Below, piece by piece: positions 16,469 through 24,918 of a DNA stretch of 64,000 bases. How positions within the stretch are numbered: position 1 is the stretch's first letter; each line of letters begins with the position of its first letter. Source of the DNA: Amycolatopsis pithecellobii (GTDB lineage: Bacteria > Actinomycetota > Actinomycetes > Mycobacteriales > Pseudonocardiaceae). The notes below the pieces were generated by a model, which saw only the letters and a list, made by a program, of their open reading frames with translations, searched no databases and was not told where the DNA came from. The position numbers and the translations under genes were made by a program. The stretch spans positions 1 through 64,000 of the forward strand of contig NZ_WMBA01000028.1 of assembly GCF_009707865.1 (NCBI RefSeq). The letters run 5' to 3'.

Positions 16469-16951
16469 GTGAGCAGCCAGGAGCACGAACGCAGCGGCCC
16501 AGACGGCCTCGGGGCCGTGCCCTACATCCCCTTGTCGCCCGATGACGGCGCCGGCACGGACGGGCAGTCCATCGGCAGCCTGGTCAGCCAGGCCACACAG
16601 CACCTGTCGACGCTGGTGCGCGCGGAGATCGAGCTGGCCAAGTCGGAGGTCAGTGGCGAGGTCAAGAAGGGCATCAAGGGCAGCGTCTTCTTCGTCATCG
16701 CCGGCGTGGTCGCGCTCTACAGCTCGTTCTTCTTCTTTTTCTTCGCGGGCGAACTGCTGTCCGAGTGGCTCAAGCGCTGGGCCGCGTTCCTGATCGTGTT
16801 CGGCGTGATGCTGCTGGTGGCCGCGTTCTTCGGCTTCCTCGGGTTCCGCAAGTTGAAGAAGTTGCGTGCGCCGGAACGCACGATCACCAGCGTCAAGGAC
16901 ACCGCCGCGGCGCTCAAGCCCCGGCGGGAGGCCGTCGCCGACCACAGCTGA
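16469..16951 (+). CDS. actinobacterial holin-X-like membrane protein (Rv3669 type)
   Basis: 160 aa from GTG 16469; an ATG at 16460 is the alternative. Soluble N-terminus of about 50 residues, an amphipathic helix (LVRAEIELAKSEVSGEVKKG), two membrane helices with a run of Phe (SSFFFFFFAGELL and FLIVFGVMLLVAAFFGFLGF), and a basic C-terminal tail. The family is called phage holin superfamily III, but it is widespread in chromosomes and nothing phage-like is near. Function unknown. Ends 5 bases before the EphE-like start. Confidence 0.8.
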   Translation: MSSQEHERSGPDGLGAVPYIPLSPDDGAGTDGQSIGSLVSQATQHLSTLVRAEIELAKSEVSGEVKKGIKGSVFFVIAGVVALYSSFFFFFFAGELLSEWLKRWAAFLIVFGVMLLVAAFFGFLGFRKLKKLRAPERTITSVKDTAAALKPRREAVADHS

Positions 16952-16956
16952 CCCCC

Positions 16957-17913
16957 GTGGAGCCGCCCGATCCGTCGACCGTCCGGCTTGACGGACCGTG
17001 GACCCATCACGACGTGTCCGCCAACGGCATCCGGCTGCATGTCGCCGAGGCCGGCAGCGGGCCGATGGTGTTGTTGCTGCACGGGTTCGCCGAATTCTGG
17101 TGGGCGTGGCGGCATCAGCTGGTCTCGCTCGCCGACGCCGGGTTCCGGGTGGTCGCCGCGGACCTGCGTGGCTACGGCGATTCCGACAAACCACCGCGCG
17201 GCTACGACGCGTGGACGCTCGCCGGTGACGTCACCGGGCTGATCCGCGCGCTCGGCGAACGCCGCGCCCATCTCGTCGGGCACGCGTGGGGCGGCATGCT
17301 GGCCTGGACCGCGGCCGCGCTGCATCCACGGTTCGTCACATCCGTGAGCGTGCTCGGGGGCGCGCATCCGCTGGCGTTCCGGGCGAGTGTCGCCGGTACC
17401 GTGCTGCGACCCAAGGGGCGCAACCAGACGCGTTCGTTCGCGCACCTGTTCCGCTTCCAGGTGCCGATGCTCCCGGAACGCCGGCTCGTCGCGGACGACG
17501 CCGCACTCGTGGGCAGGCTCGTGCGCGCCTGGTCCGGTCCACAATGGACATACACCGAGGATTTCACCGACACCGTCGGCAAATTCCGGCAGGCGATACT
17601 CGTGCCCGGGGTGGCGCACAGCGCGCTGGAGTACTACCGGTGGGCGTTTCGCGCCCAGTTCCGCGGCGAAGGCCGCCGCTTCACCGAGGACGTCGGGATG
17701 CGGGTCGCCGTGCCGGTGCTGCAACTGCACGGCGAGGCGGATTCGTGTGTACTGCCCGAAACCGCGCGTGCGTCCGCGCCATGGCAGGGTCCGCATTCGC
17801 GGTTCGAAGCACTCCCCGGCATCGGCCACTTCCCGCATCTGGAAGATCCGGAGCGGACGGACAAAGCGATTCTGGACTTCCTGGAAACACAGCGGCGCGA
17901 AGCGGCTCCGTGA
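16957..17913 (+). CDS. ephE: EphE-like alpha/beta-hydrolase with missing nucleophile
   Basis: 318 aa from GTG 16957, just after the previous stop. The fold and motifs of epoxide hydrolases are present: oxyanion HGFAEFWW, acid D262 (HGEADS) and H291 (GIGHFPHLEDP). However the nucleophile elbow, GHDWGG in epoxide hydrolases and GHSxGG in esterases, reads GHAWGG: Ala110 stands where the nucleophile belongs (codon GCG at 17284). The protein is therefore likely not a standard hydrolase. Gene position matches ephE (Rv3670) beside marP in Mycobacterium, from memory. Converges on marP. Confidence 0.75.
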   Translation: MEPPDPSTVRLDGPWTHHDVSANGIRLHVAEAGSGPMVLLLHGFAEFWWAWRHQLVSLADAGFRVVAADLRGYGDSDKPPRGYDAWTLAGDVTGLIRALGERRAHLVGHAWGGMLAWTAAALHPRFVTSVSVLGGAHPLAFRASVAGTVLRPKGRNQTRSFAHLFRFQVPMLPERRLVADDAALVGRLVRAWSGPQWTYTEDFTDTVGKFRQAILVPGVAHSALEYYRWAFRAQFRGEGRRFTEDVGMRVAVPVLQLHGEADSCVLPETARASAPWQGPHSRFEALPGIGHFPHLEDPERTDKAILDFLETQRREAAP

Positions 17914-17941
17914 GGGGTGGTGGTCGGGTGAGGGGCTGGCG

Positions 17942-19138
17942 CTAGGCGGCGCAGGAACCGGTGCTGACGCGCGCGCTCAGCGTCGGCGCCGCTTCGATCA
18001 CCGGGTTGACCTGCTTGGTGGTGAGGGTGAATCCCGTGTCCGCGTCCTCGACCGAGGCACCGAACACAACCCCGATGACGTCGCCGTCCGGACTCACCAG
18101 CGGGCCGCCGGAGTTGCCGCTGCGCACCTGCGCGCGAACGGTGAACACGTCTCGCCGCACCGTGCGCGAGTCGTAGATGTCCGGGCCCTGCAAGGTGATT
18201 TCGTTGCGGATACGGCCCGCGGTCGCCGTGTACGGGCCGTCGAGCGGGTAGCCGAGCACGATCGCGCTGTCACCCGCCTTCGCCGGGCTGGGGGCGATGG
18301 TCAACGGGGCGGCCTGCAGCCGCGGCACGGCGAGCACCGCGACGTCGACCTCCGGGTCGAAGTACACGACCCGCGCCGGGAGCCGGCCCTGCGACGTCTC
18401 GACCGCGGTCTCGTCGGTCCCCGCCACGACGTGTGCATTGGTCATCACGCGCTGCGGGGCTACGACGAAACCGCTGCCCTCGAGCGCGCGGGAACACGAC
18501 GACGCGGTCCCGCGGATCTTCAGCACGCTTCCGCGCAGTTGCTGGACGATCCCGCTGTTCTGCAGGGTCGCGTCCGGCGGCGCGATCTCGTTGATCTGCG
18601 TCTTCTGGAAGGGGTCCACAATGGACGGAAAGCCGGACGCGTCGAGGAGTTTGCGCAGATCTGCGGGCAACCCCTCGGCCGCCGCCGGCATCGCCTTGTC
18701 GACTGCGCCGAGCACCGCCGAGTTGTTGATCGCCTTGGCCAGGCCCGGCAACGCCGCGACCCCGGTCAGCGGCACCGCGATCAGCCATGCGACCACGAAC
18801 ACCACGACGGCCTGCACGATCGCACCGAGCGTCTGGTCGATACCGCTGAGCTTGTCGGTGTTGACCCGGCTCTTGATCGCGTGCTTGATCCGCCGCCCGA
18901 CCCACACGCCGAGCGTCTCGCCCAGCGCCACCAGGAACACCACCACGGCCACCGCGAAAGCCACCTTGGCGGCCGGGTTCTGAAACAGGTCCACGATCAG
19001 CGGCGCGAGGCGGATACCGAGGATGGCCCCGCCGATGACGCCGACCAGCGCGGGCAACGCGATCACGATGCCTTGCCGCGCACCGGAAATCGCCGCCAGC
19101 AAAGCCAGGACGATCACGAGGACGTCCACCCAGTTCAT
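17942..19138 (-). CDS. marP: MarP-family periplasmic serine protease (membrane anchored)
   Basis: 398 aa from ATG 19138 (GGGAGA upstream), equal in size to mycobacterial MarP, which confers acid and oxidative resistance. The first 160 residues contain four membrane helices (colicin V production-like). The chymotrypsin-fold protease follows, with His in TNAHVVAG, Asp in VDVAVLAV and Ser in RSGNSGGPLV. Two Cys, one before the protease core (ASSCSRALEGSG) and one near the end (STGSCAA), match the regulatory disulfide of MarP. Start overlaps the stop of the Nudix gene (ATGA). Confidence 0.93.
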   Translation of the reverse strand: MNWVDVLVIVLALLAAISGARQGIVIALPALVGVIGGAILGIRLAPLIVDLFQNPAAKVAFAVAVVVFLVALGETLGVWVGRRIKHAIKSRVNTDKLSGIDQTLGAIVQAVVVFVVAWLIAVPLTGVAALPGLAKAINNSAVLGAVDKAMPAAAEGLPADLRKLLDASGFPSIVDPFQKTQINEIAPPDATLQNSGIVQQLRGSVLKIRGTASSCSRALEGSGFVVAPQRVMTNAHVVAGTDETAVETSQGRLPARVVYFDPEVDVAVLAVPRLQAAPLTIAPSPAKAGDSAIVLGYPLDGPYTATAGRIRNEITLQGPDIYDSRTVRRDVFTVRAQVRSGNSGGPLVSPDGDVIGVVFGASVEDADTGFTLTTKQVNPVIEAAPTLSARVSTGSCAA

Positions 19139-19797
19139 CGTGTCTCCCATTCGAGATCGCGGACGTCGTCGTGGTCCCAGTCGCGCTCCCACCCGCCGAG
19201 GGAGAGCAGCACGGACAACAGCCCGGCGGTGAACCCCCAGACGAACAGGCCGTCGACCTCGAACGCAGGCCCCCGGTAGCTGGTGCCCGGCCGGTGCACC
19301 TGAAAGCGGTTTCCGGGATCGGCCAGATCACTGATCGCCACTCTGGCCACCGCCGCGGTTTCGGCCGGGTCGACGGCACGCACCGGCGACGGAGTCTGCC
19401 AGTGCGCCAGCACCGGTGTCACGGCGAAGCGCGAAACAGGGACGAAAAGTTCCGGCAGTATCGCGATCGGACGTACTCCGGCCGGGTCGACGCCGGTCTC
19501 CTCCTCGGCTTCGCGCAACGCCGTGCCGATCACCCCGTCGTCACCGTCGTCGGCGCCGCCCCCGGGGAAGGCGACCTGACCGGCGTGCGAACCCAGCGTG
19601 TCGGCGCGGCGCAGCAACAGCACGTCCGGGCCGCGCGCGCCCTCGCCGAACAGGACGAGCACCGCGGCGGACCGGGCCGAGTCACCGTCCGGCGGAGTGA
19701 GGCGGCTGAACACGCGCCAGTCGAGCCCGTCACTGGCCTTGACCAGCGGGCTCAGCCAGGCGGGCACGGAGCCCGGGTCGACCAGCGGACCTGTCAC
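19135..19797 (-). CDS. Nudix hydrolase, CoA pyrophosphatase type
   Basis: 220 aa. The Nudix box is visible at about residues 78-100 (GGGADDGDDG... REAEEETGV), preceded by the RRADTLGSHAGQVAFPGG segment typical of CoA/acyl-CoA pyrophosphatases (NUDT7/8 type). It likely cuts CoA into phosphopantetheine and 3',5'-ADP. Coupled by 4-base overlaps with tlpA-like upstream and marP downstream; the same order exists at Rv3672c. Confidence 0.88.
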   Translation of the reverse strand: MTGPLVDPGSVPAWLSPLVKASDGLDWRVFSRLTPPDGDSARSAAVLVLFGEGARGPDVLLLRRADTLGSHAGQVAFPGGGADDGDDGVIGTALREAEEETGVDPAGVRPIAILPELFVPVSRFAVTPVLAHWQTPSPVRAVDPAETAAVARVAISDLADPGNRFQVHRPGTSYRGPAFEVDGLFVWGFTAGLLSVLLSLGGWERDWDHDDVRDLEWETR

Positions 19798-20384
19798 GAA
19801 CCCTCCACGACTTTTCGCACCTCATCAGAGTTGTGGAACACGCGTGGGTTCTCGATGAAATGCACCTGCCCGTCCGCGGTGACCAGGTACGACGCCGGCA
19901 ACGACGGCGGCGGCTTGAGCGCAGAGCGGACCGGTCCGCTCTGCCCGTCACCATCGAAGACGCTCGGCAGGTGCACCCCGAGTTTGGTCAGCAGGGCCAG
20001 CCCGTCGGATTCGGAACTGGCGACCTGCACCTCGAGGACCTGCGCGGCGCCCGGTTCGGCTGCGTACTGGGCGAGTACGGGTAGCTCGGTCTTGCACGGC
20101 TCGCACCAGGTCGCCCAGATGTTCACCAGCGTGGTGTGGCCGGCGAGGGCGGTGCCGAGGTCCACCGTCGCCCCGTCACCCAGGCACTGCGTGGAAACGT
20201 CCTTCAACTGCGCGACTTCGCCTGTGCCTCGCGGGCACGGCGCGAGCGCGGCCGAAGCACGGGCGGCCGACAGGTCCGGCCCCGCGGTGTTGCGCGACGG
20301 CGTGTTGTCCCGCGGCAGGACCGCGATGATCACGCCGAGGATCAGCACACCCACGGCCAGCGCCCATTTCGTCGCCCTGGTCAC
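19794..20384 (-). CDS. membrane-anchored thioredoxin-like protein (TlpA/ResA family)
   Basis: 196 aa from GTG 20384, which overlaps the nth stop (GTGA). One N-terminal membrane anchor (residues 7-24) and a secreted thioredoxin fold with WATWC94EPC97K, the redox pair. Two extra Cys precede it (50 and 67). A reductase role outside the membrane is typical; proximity to marP, whose activity depends on a disulfide, makes it a candidate redox partner, which is inference. Confidence 0.88.
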   Translation of the reverse strand: MTRATKWALAVGVLILGVIIAVLPRDNTPSRNTAGPDLSAARASAALAPCPRGTGEVAQLKDVSTQCLGDGATVDLGTALAGHTTLVNIWATWCEPCKTELPVLAQYAAEPGAAQVLEVQVASSESDGLALLTKLGVHLPSVFDGDGQSGPVRSALKPPPSLPASYLVTADGQVHFIENPRVFHNSDEVRKVVEGS

Positions 20385-21142
20385 CGGTCCCGCACCATCG
20401 CCAGGATGTGCTCGCGTTCCGGGCCCTTCACGAGCTTCGCGGCCTCGTCGAACCCGGTGGGGCCGGCGCCGTACGACGGGCAGTCCTTCGCGAGCGGGCA
20501 TGCGCCGCAGGCCGGTTTGCGGGCATGGCAGACACGACGGCCGTGGAAGATCACCCGGTTCGACAGCGGTGTCCAGTTCTTGCGCGGGATCAGCTCACCG
20601 ACCGCGTGCTCGACCTTCACCGGGTCCTCTTCGGACGTCCAGCCCCAACGGCGCACGAGACGTCCGAAGTGGGTGTCCACCGTGATGCCGGGGAGGCCGA
20701 ACGCGTTGCCGAGAACGACGTTCGCCGTCTTGCGGCCAACGCCCGGGAGTGTGACCAGGTCTTCGAGCTTGCCCGGCACCTCGCCGCCGAACCGCTCGGT
20801 CAGCGCGGCGCCGATACCGAGGACGGAGTTCGCCTTCGCCCGGAAGAAACCGGTGGGGCGCAACAGTTCTTCGAGCTCGGTCCGGTCCGCACCGGCGTAG
20901 TCCGCGGCGGACTTGTAGCGCGCGAACAGCCTCGGCGTGACTTCGTTCACTCGCACGTCGGTGGTTTGCGCGGACAGCACAACGGCTACCAGCAGTTCAA
21001 GCGGATTCGTGAAATCGAGCTCGGCTCGCGCGTCCGGAAATTCCTCGCCGAGGCAACGCAACATCCGCCGCGCGCGTCTCACGAGCGCCAGCGGGGTTTC
21101 CCCGTCGCCCTGCCGGGGGGCGTAACGAACAGCGGGTGGCAC
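20381..21142 (-). CDS. nth: endonuclease III
   Basis: 253 aa. DNA glycosylase/AP lyase that removes oxidised pyrimidines. Helix-hairpin-helix [18 protein letters not shown] (near 140-157) holds the catalytic Lys, VDTHFGR holds the catalytic Asp, and the [4Fe-4S] loop C-x6-C-x2-C-x5-C is visible in [17 protein letters not shown] near the C-terminus. First gene of the nth-tlpA-nudix-marP operon. The first 15 residues may be untranslated; a start is possible further in. Confidence 0.95.
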   Translation of the reverse strand: MPPAVRYAPRQGDGETPLALVRRARRMLRCLGEEFPDARAELDFTNPLELLVAVVLSAQTTDVRVNEVTPRLFARYKSAADYAGADRTELEELLRPTGFFRAKANSVLGIGAALTERFGGEVPGKLEDLVTLPGVGRKTANVVLGNAFGLPGITVDTHFGRLVRRWGWTSEEDPVKVEHAVGELIPRKNWTPLSNRVIFHGRRVCHARKPACGACPLAKDCPSYGAGPTGFDEAAKLVKGPEREHILAMVRDR

Positions 21143-21236
21143 CCCGATAGCCTACGGAAGGCACCACGAGCGTCACCCGGTGGCCAACGCGGCCTGGCGC
21201 AGGACCGAACCGAGTGCAAACGAGGATCTGAAGTCG

Positions 21237-21500
21237 ATGACCGTCTGGTTCGTAGTAGCCGTGCCTCTCGTGATGATGTTCTTCGCACTGGCCATGGAGC
21301 GTGTCGAGGACCGCTTGAAGCATGTCGCCGTGCAGGAGGAAGAGGTCGAGGAGTTCCTGGAGCAGGCCCGGCCGAACGAGGTGCGGGCGCTCTACGGGCA
21401 CGGAATCGGGCGGGCGTTGGAGCTGTTCCGGCTGCGCCGGCTCGGCGGCAGGGCGGCGAAGTCGAAGACCCGCAGGCCCCGCGGTGTGAACGCAAGTTAA
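21237..21500 (+). CDS. small single-pass membrane protein (Rv3675-like)
   Basis: 87 aa from ATG 21237 with GAGGAT 9 bases upstream; GTG 21180 would add 19 unlikely residues. One membrane helix (TVWFVVAVPLVMMFFALAM, residues 2-20), an acidic helix (RVEDRLKHVAVQEEEVEEFLEQA) and a basic tail. No known function. It lies between nth (divergent) and crp, as in Mycobacterium. Confidence 0.75.
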   Translation: MTVWFVVAVPLVMMFFALAMERVEDRLKHVAVQEEEVEEFLEQARPNEVRALYGHGIGRALELFRLRRLGGRAAKSKTRRPRGVNAS

Positions 21501-21721
21501 CCACCCACGTCGGAGACCCTTCTGGCAGCAGTTAAGCTGGGCGATTGACGAGATCGTCACTACCCGTACGGGCGCTACAGACGCGTCTTTAGGGAACGAA
21601 AGGCGCGCCCGGTGGCGCACTGTGCAACGATCTCGCCCGAACGGCCTAGACTGCAGCAAAGTGATCGGCGACACGGTCCCCACGCCGGGGGCGGGCGTCG
21701 CCACCGACGAGGAGGCACGAG

Positions 21722-22396
21722 GTGGACGAGACCCTGGCCCGGGCGGGCATCTTCCAGGGGGTGGAACCGGCCGCGGCCGAGGCGCTCGCGCAGACCTTGG
21801 AGACCGTGGAGTTTCCCCGGGGTCACGTGATCTTCACCGAGGGCGAGCCGGGCGACAAGCTGTACATCATCCTGTCCGGCAAGGTCAAGATCGGCAGGAA
21901 GTCCCCGGACGGCCGGGAAAACCTGCTGTGGATCGCAGGTCCTTCGGACATGTTCGGTGAGCTCTCGATCTTCGATCCGGGCCCGCGCACGAGCAGCGCC
22001 ACCACCGTGACCGAGGTCCGGGCGGTGACGATGGATCGCCCGTCGCTGCGGAAGTGGATCTCCACGCGTCCGGAGATCGCCGAGCAGCTGCTGCGCGTGA
22101 TCGCTCGCCGCCTCCGTCGCACCAACAACATGGTGGCGGAACTGATCTTCACGGATGTCCCGGGCCGCGTGGCAAGGGCCTTGCTCCAACTGGCCCAGCG
22201 CTTCGGTAGCCAGGAAGCGGGCATCCTGCGGGTCACCCACGACCTGACCCAAGAGGAAATCGCGCAGTACGTCGGCGCGAGCCGCGAAACCGTCAACAAG
22301 GCTTTGGCCGATTTCGCCCACCGTGGCTGGCTCCGCCTGGAAGGCAAGTCCGTCCTGATCCTGGACCCAGAACGCCTGGCCCGCCGCGCACGGTAA
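21722..22396 (+). CDS. crp: Crp-family global regulator (cAMP receptor protein)
   Basis: 224 aa, GTG start after GAGGAGG. cNMP-binding domain about 10-120 with [18 protein letters not shown] and the phosphate-binding cassette [23 protein letters not shown] about 165-205 with [25 protein letters not shown], close to mycobacterial Crp and corynebacterial GlxR. It should bind TGTGA-N6-TCACA sites. A TAGACT -10 lies at 21648-21653. The window offers no clear Crp site of its own. Confidence 0.95.
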   Translation: MDETLARAGIFQGVEPAAAEALAQTLETVEFPRGHVIFTEGEPGDKLYIILSGKVKIGRKSPDGRENLLWIAGPSDMFGELSIFDPGPRTSSATTVTEVRAVTMDRPSLRKWISTRPEIAEQLLRVIARRLRRTNNMVAELIFTDVPGRVARALLQLAQRFGSQEAGILRVTHDLTQEEIAQYVGASRETVNKALADFAHRGWLRLEGKSVLILDPERLARRAR

Positions 22397-22414
22397 CTTC
22401 GCGCAACTCACCCA

Positions 22415-22480
22415 CCCGGAACGAACAACTCGCGCACCCGGAACGTTCAACTCGCGCACCGCGAACGCTCAACTCGCGCG
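22415..22480 (+). repeat. three tandem 22-base repeats
   Basis: Units at 22415-22436, 22437-22458 and 22459-22480 share the form CCCGGAACGNNCAACTCGCG, with a degenerate partial unit before them (from 22397). Only a few positions differ. They begin right after the crp stop. Confidence 0.75.
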
Positions 22481-22507
22481 TCGCGAAGGTGAGACGACGG
22501 ACCCACC

Positions 22508-22575
22508 GGCACCGAGCCGGGGGGTCCAGGGGGGCGGAGCCCTCCCTGGCGGGGGTTTGGGGCTTCGACCCCCCA
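22508..22575 (+). repeat. dispersed repeat, copy 1
   Basis: About 68 bases starting GGCACCGAGCCGGGGGG and ending in GGGGCTTCGACCCCCC. It matches the reverse complement of 34161-34226 at most positions. GC-rich, with self-complementary runs of G and C. Confidence 0.7.
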
Positions 22576-22626
22576 TGTGATCGACGAAGTGAACTGGGCG
22601 AGCCAGCGAGCACAGTTCACGCTGAA

Positions 22627-22670
22627 CGAAGGACCGGGCGCCACCCCCGACGTGGCGCACCGGTCCTTCG
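22627..22670 (+). terminator. long hairpin, probable terminator
   Basis: CGAAGGACCGGGCGCCAC (22627-22644) pairs with GTGGCGC-A-CCGGTCCTTCG (22652-22670), an 18-pair stem with one bulged A, followed by CTTT. It is far downstream of crp (230 bases) and may end the crp transcript. Confidence 0.6.
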
Positions 22671-22903
22671 CTTTGCGCGGGCCATCCCCCGACGGACCGC
22701 GCTCCCCGCCCTCCGGAATTTAGGCCCCGACCCGACTCCGGAGGGAGTTCTTCTGTTATGTCAACCATGCCACGGCCCCTACCCCGTAATTCAAGGCCGT
22801 TCACCCCGAAGGACGCTGTACAGGCAAGTTCGTTGCGCTATTCCTGGGAAAAACTTGAGCTCGTTACGCAACCGATACCTCTAGCCAAATAAATGGGACA
22901 CAC

Positions 22904-22927
22904 GTACCAGAGTTGGCATACTGGTAC
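22904..22927 (+). promoter_or_regulatory. inverted repeat over the MFS promoter
   Basis: GTACCAG (22904-22910) and CTGGTAC (22921-22927) are perfect arms around a 10-base spacer. CATACT (22917-22922) is a plausible -10 and would start transcription at or next to the ATG at 22930, giving a leaderless mRNA. A repressor bound here would block transcription. Confidence 0.55.
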
Positions 22928-22929
22928 TC

Positions 22930-24159
22930 ATGTCCCAATCCGTGTCTCTCGCCGACTATCGCGCCGCGCTGACCACGCCGGGTTCCAGCCGCCCGGTGGT
23001 GGCTTCGCTGCTCGCGCGGCTGCCGATCGCGATGATCGGTCTGTCGGCCATGCTCTATGTACAACGGGAGACCGGCTCCTTCGCCATCGCCGGACTGGTT
23101 TCCGCCGGGTCGCTGGTCGGGGTTTCGGTGGGCGCGATCATCCAGGGCCGGCTGATCGACAGGCTGGGGCCGACGCGCCCACTGTTGGTCGTGGTCGTGT
23201 TGTTCGCCGTCGCGCTGGCCGCGCTCGCGTTCGCGATCGAGGCGCACGCGGCGACACCGGTCCTCGTGCTGCTTGGCGGCGGGATCGGGATCACCGAGCC
23301 GATGGTCGGCTCGGCCTCGCGGGCTTTGTGGGGGCGGCTCGTCACGGACGAAGCCGCGAAGAACGCCGCCTTCTCCTACGAGGCGATCAGCATGGAGGTC
23401 TTCTTCATCCTCGGCCCCGGACTCGCCGGGTTGCTGGTCGCCGCGCCGTGGCCGGGCACCGGCATGGTCACCGGCGGGCTGTGCATGATCACCGGTGCGA
23501 CGATGTTCGCGCTCAGCCCGGCCGTGCGGGCGTGGGGCGCGGCACCGGTGACGCACCGGCCGTTGCTCGGCGCGCTCGCGGGGCCGGGGATGCGCACGGT
23601 CGCGCTGGCCGCACTCGGGTTCGGCATGGTGATCGGCTTCGTCGAGGTCGCCGTGCCGGCAGCGGCGACCGAGGCCGGACAGCCCACGCTCGGTGGCGTG
23701 CTTTTGTCGGCCTGGTCGGTCAGCTCGGTCGCGTTCGGTATCGCGTTCAGCCTGCGCCCGTGGCCACGCCGGATGTCGTTGCGACTGCCGGCGTTACTGG
23801 CCGCGTTCGGCCTGCTCGTGGCGTTGCTCGCGTGGCCGTCGACGTTGTGGGGGCTGGCATTGGCGATGCTCGCGGCCGGGGCGATGATCACGCCGCAGTC
23901 GGCGACGCATTCGGCCGCGATCGAAATCGTCGCTCCCGAAGGCACCGCCGCGGAGGCATTCGGCTGGGTGCTCACGGCGGTCACGCTCGGCCTGGCGTTC
24001 GGCCAGTCGGTGAGCGGTTACCTCGTGGAGCACTCGGGTCCGCCGGCCTCGTTCCTCGCCGCCAGTGCCGCGGCGCTCGTCGTCGCGGCACTCGTCTGGT
24101 CGTTGCGCACCACCGTGCGCCGGCCGGCCCGCGAGCGGAGCCTGACCGTCAGCTCATGA
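22930..24159 (+). CDS. MFS transporter
   Basis: 409 aa, about 12 membrane helices; the loop 2-3 motif GRLIDRLGPTRPL (near 73-85) is the MFS motif A. It resembles drug-efflux-type MFS proteins but the substrate cannot be told. There is no Shine-Dalgarno before ATG 22930; the gene looks leaderless and under a nearby inverted repeat. Converges on the MBL gene with a 6-base overlap. It interrupts the crp to MBL gene order known in Mycobacterium. Confidence 0.85.
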   Translation: MSQSVSLADYRAALTTPGSSRPVVASLLARLPIAMIGLSAMLYVQRETGSFAIAGLVSAGSLVGVSVGAIIQGRLIDRLGPTRPLLVVVVLFAVALAALAFAIEAHAATPVLVLLGGGIGITEPMVGSASRALWGRLVTDEAAKNAAFSYEAISMEVFFILGPGLAGLLVAAPWPGTGMVTGGLCMITGATMFALSPAVRAWGAAPVTHRPLLGALAGPGMRTVALAALGFGMVIGFVEVAVPAAATEAGQPTLGGVLLSAWSVSSVAFGIAFSLRPWPRRMSLRLPALLAAFGLLVALLAWPSTLWGLALAMLAAGAMITPQSATHSAAIEIVAPEGTAAEAFGWVLTAVTLGLAFGQSVSGYLVEHSGPPASFLAASAAALVVAALVWSLRTTVRRPARERSLTVSS

Positions 24160-24918
24160 CTCCGAGCGCAGATACCCGAGCTGGGCGCGCACGCTGTGCT
24201 CGGCCGGGGCCCACAGCGCCTGGTCCACGTCGGCGTAGACGTGCTCGACGATCTGGCGTGGCGTGGCGTCCTGGCCGAGCAACTCGAGCGCGGCGCGCAC
24301 CTGGTTCAGCCGTTCCTCACGGTGGTCGAGGTACTGCCGCGCGGTCGTCTTGAGATCGGCCAGCTCGGGCCCGTGCCCCGGCAACCCACGTAGTCCGGAC
24401 GGCAGCTCGAGCAACCGCCGCAACGACCGCAGGTACGACCCGAGGTCGGCCAGCACCGTGGTGCCCCGGCCGAGGATCGTGTCCCCGGTGAGCACGTGAT
24501 CGCCGAACCGCAGGCACACCGAGTCGTCGGTGTGCCCCGGCGTGTGCAGCACCTCGATCTCCAGCCCCGCCGCGGAGATCACCTCACCGTCCACAAAGGA
24601 CTCATCGCCCTGGCACAGCGCCGGGTCGAACGCGCGCACCGGCGCGCCGACCTGTTCCGCGAGCCACGGCGCGCCCTCGCTGTGGTCGGCATGGTGGTGG
24701 GTCAGCACGATCAACGCGACCGGCCCGGCGTCCGCGGCCTTGGTCAGGTGGTCGAGATCGTGGTAACCGGGATCGACGATCACGGATCGGTCCGCGTCGG
24801 GCGCGCGCAGCACCCAGGTGTTCGTGCCCTCCAGCGTCATCGAGGAGGGATTGTTCTCCAGCAGCACCGAAACACCGGGGGAAACCTGCCGGAACTGGCC
24901 ATACGCCGGATGTGTCAT
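24154..24918 (-). CDS. metallo-beta-lactamase-fold hydrolase (Rv3677c type)
   Basis: 254 aa from ATG 24918, overlapping the Nudix stop (ATGA), with GGGGGA upstream. The zinc motif THHHADHSEG (near 76-85), HTPGHTDDS and TGDT are intact, and the C-terminal region forms the winged-helix extension of LACTB2-like enzymes (QATPRQIVEHVYAD). Such proteins act on thioesters or RNA; substrate unknown. Last gene of a six-gene operon. Confidence 0.88.
   Translation of the reverse strand: MTHPAYGQFRQVSPGVSVLLENNPSSMTLEGTNTWVLRAPDADRSVIVDPGYHDLDHLTKAADAGPVALIVLTHHHADHSEGAPWLAEQVGAPVRAFDPALCQGDESFVDGEVISAAGLEIEVLHTPGHTDDSVCLRFGDHVLTGDTILGRGTTVLADLGSYLRSLRRLLELPSGLRGLPGHGPELADLKTTARQYLDHREERLNQVRAALELLGQDATPRQIVEHVYADVDQALWAPAEHSVRAQLGYLRSES

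Larger units (their letters stand above)
22397..22929. other. 533-base non-coding region with repeats and hairpins
   Basis: No gene is supported. It contains three 22-base tandem repeats, one copy of a dispersed 68-base repeat, a long hairpin and the MFS operator, each listed below. Hairpin CCTCCGGA/TCCGGAGG (22709-22744) is a further small structure. Confidence 0.65.

Noticed and set aside
16469-16951. prophage remnant suggested by the holin-like gene
   Set aside because: The family is chromosomal in actinobacteria and its neighbours are housekeeping genes in a conserved order.
22415-22480. possible CRISPR array
   Set aside because: The repeats are directly adjacent with no spacers and no cas genes are present.
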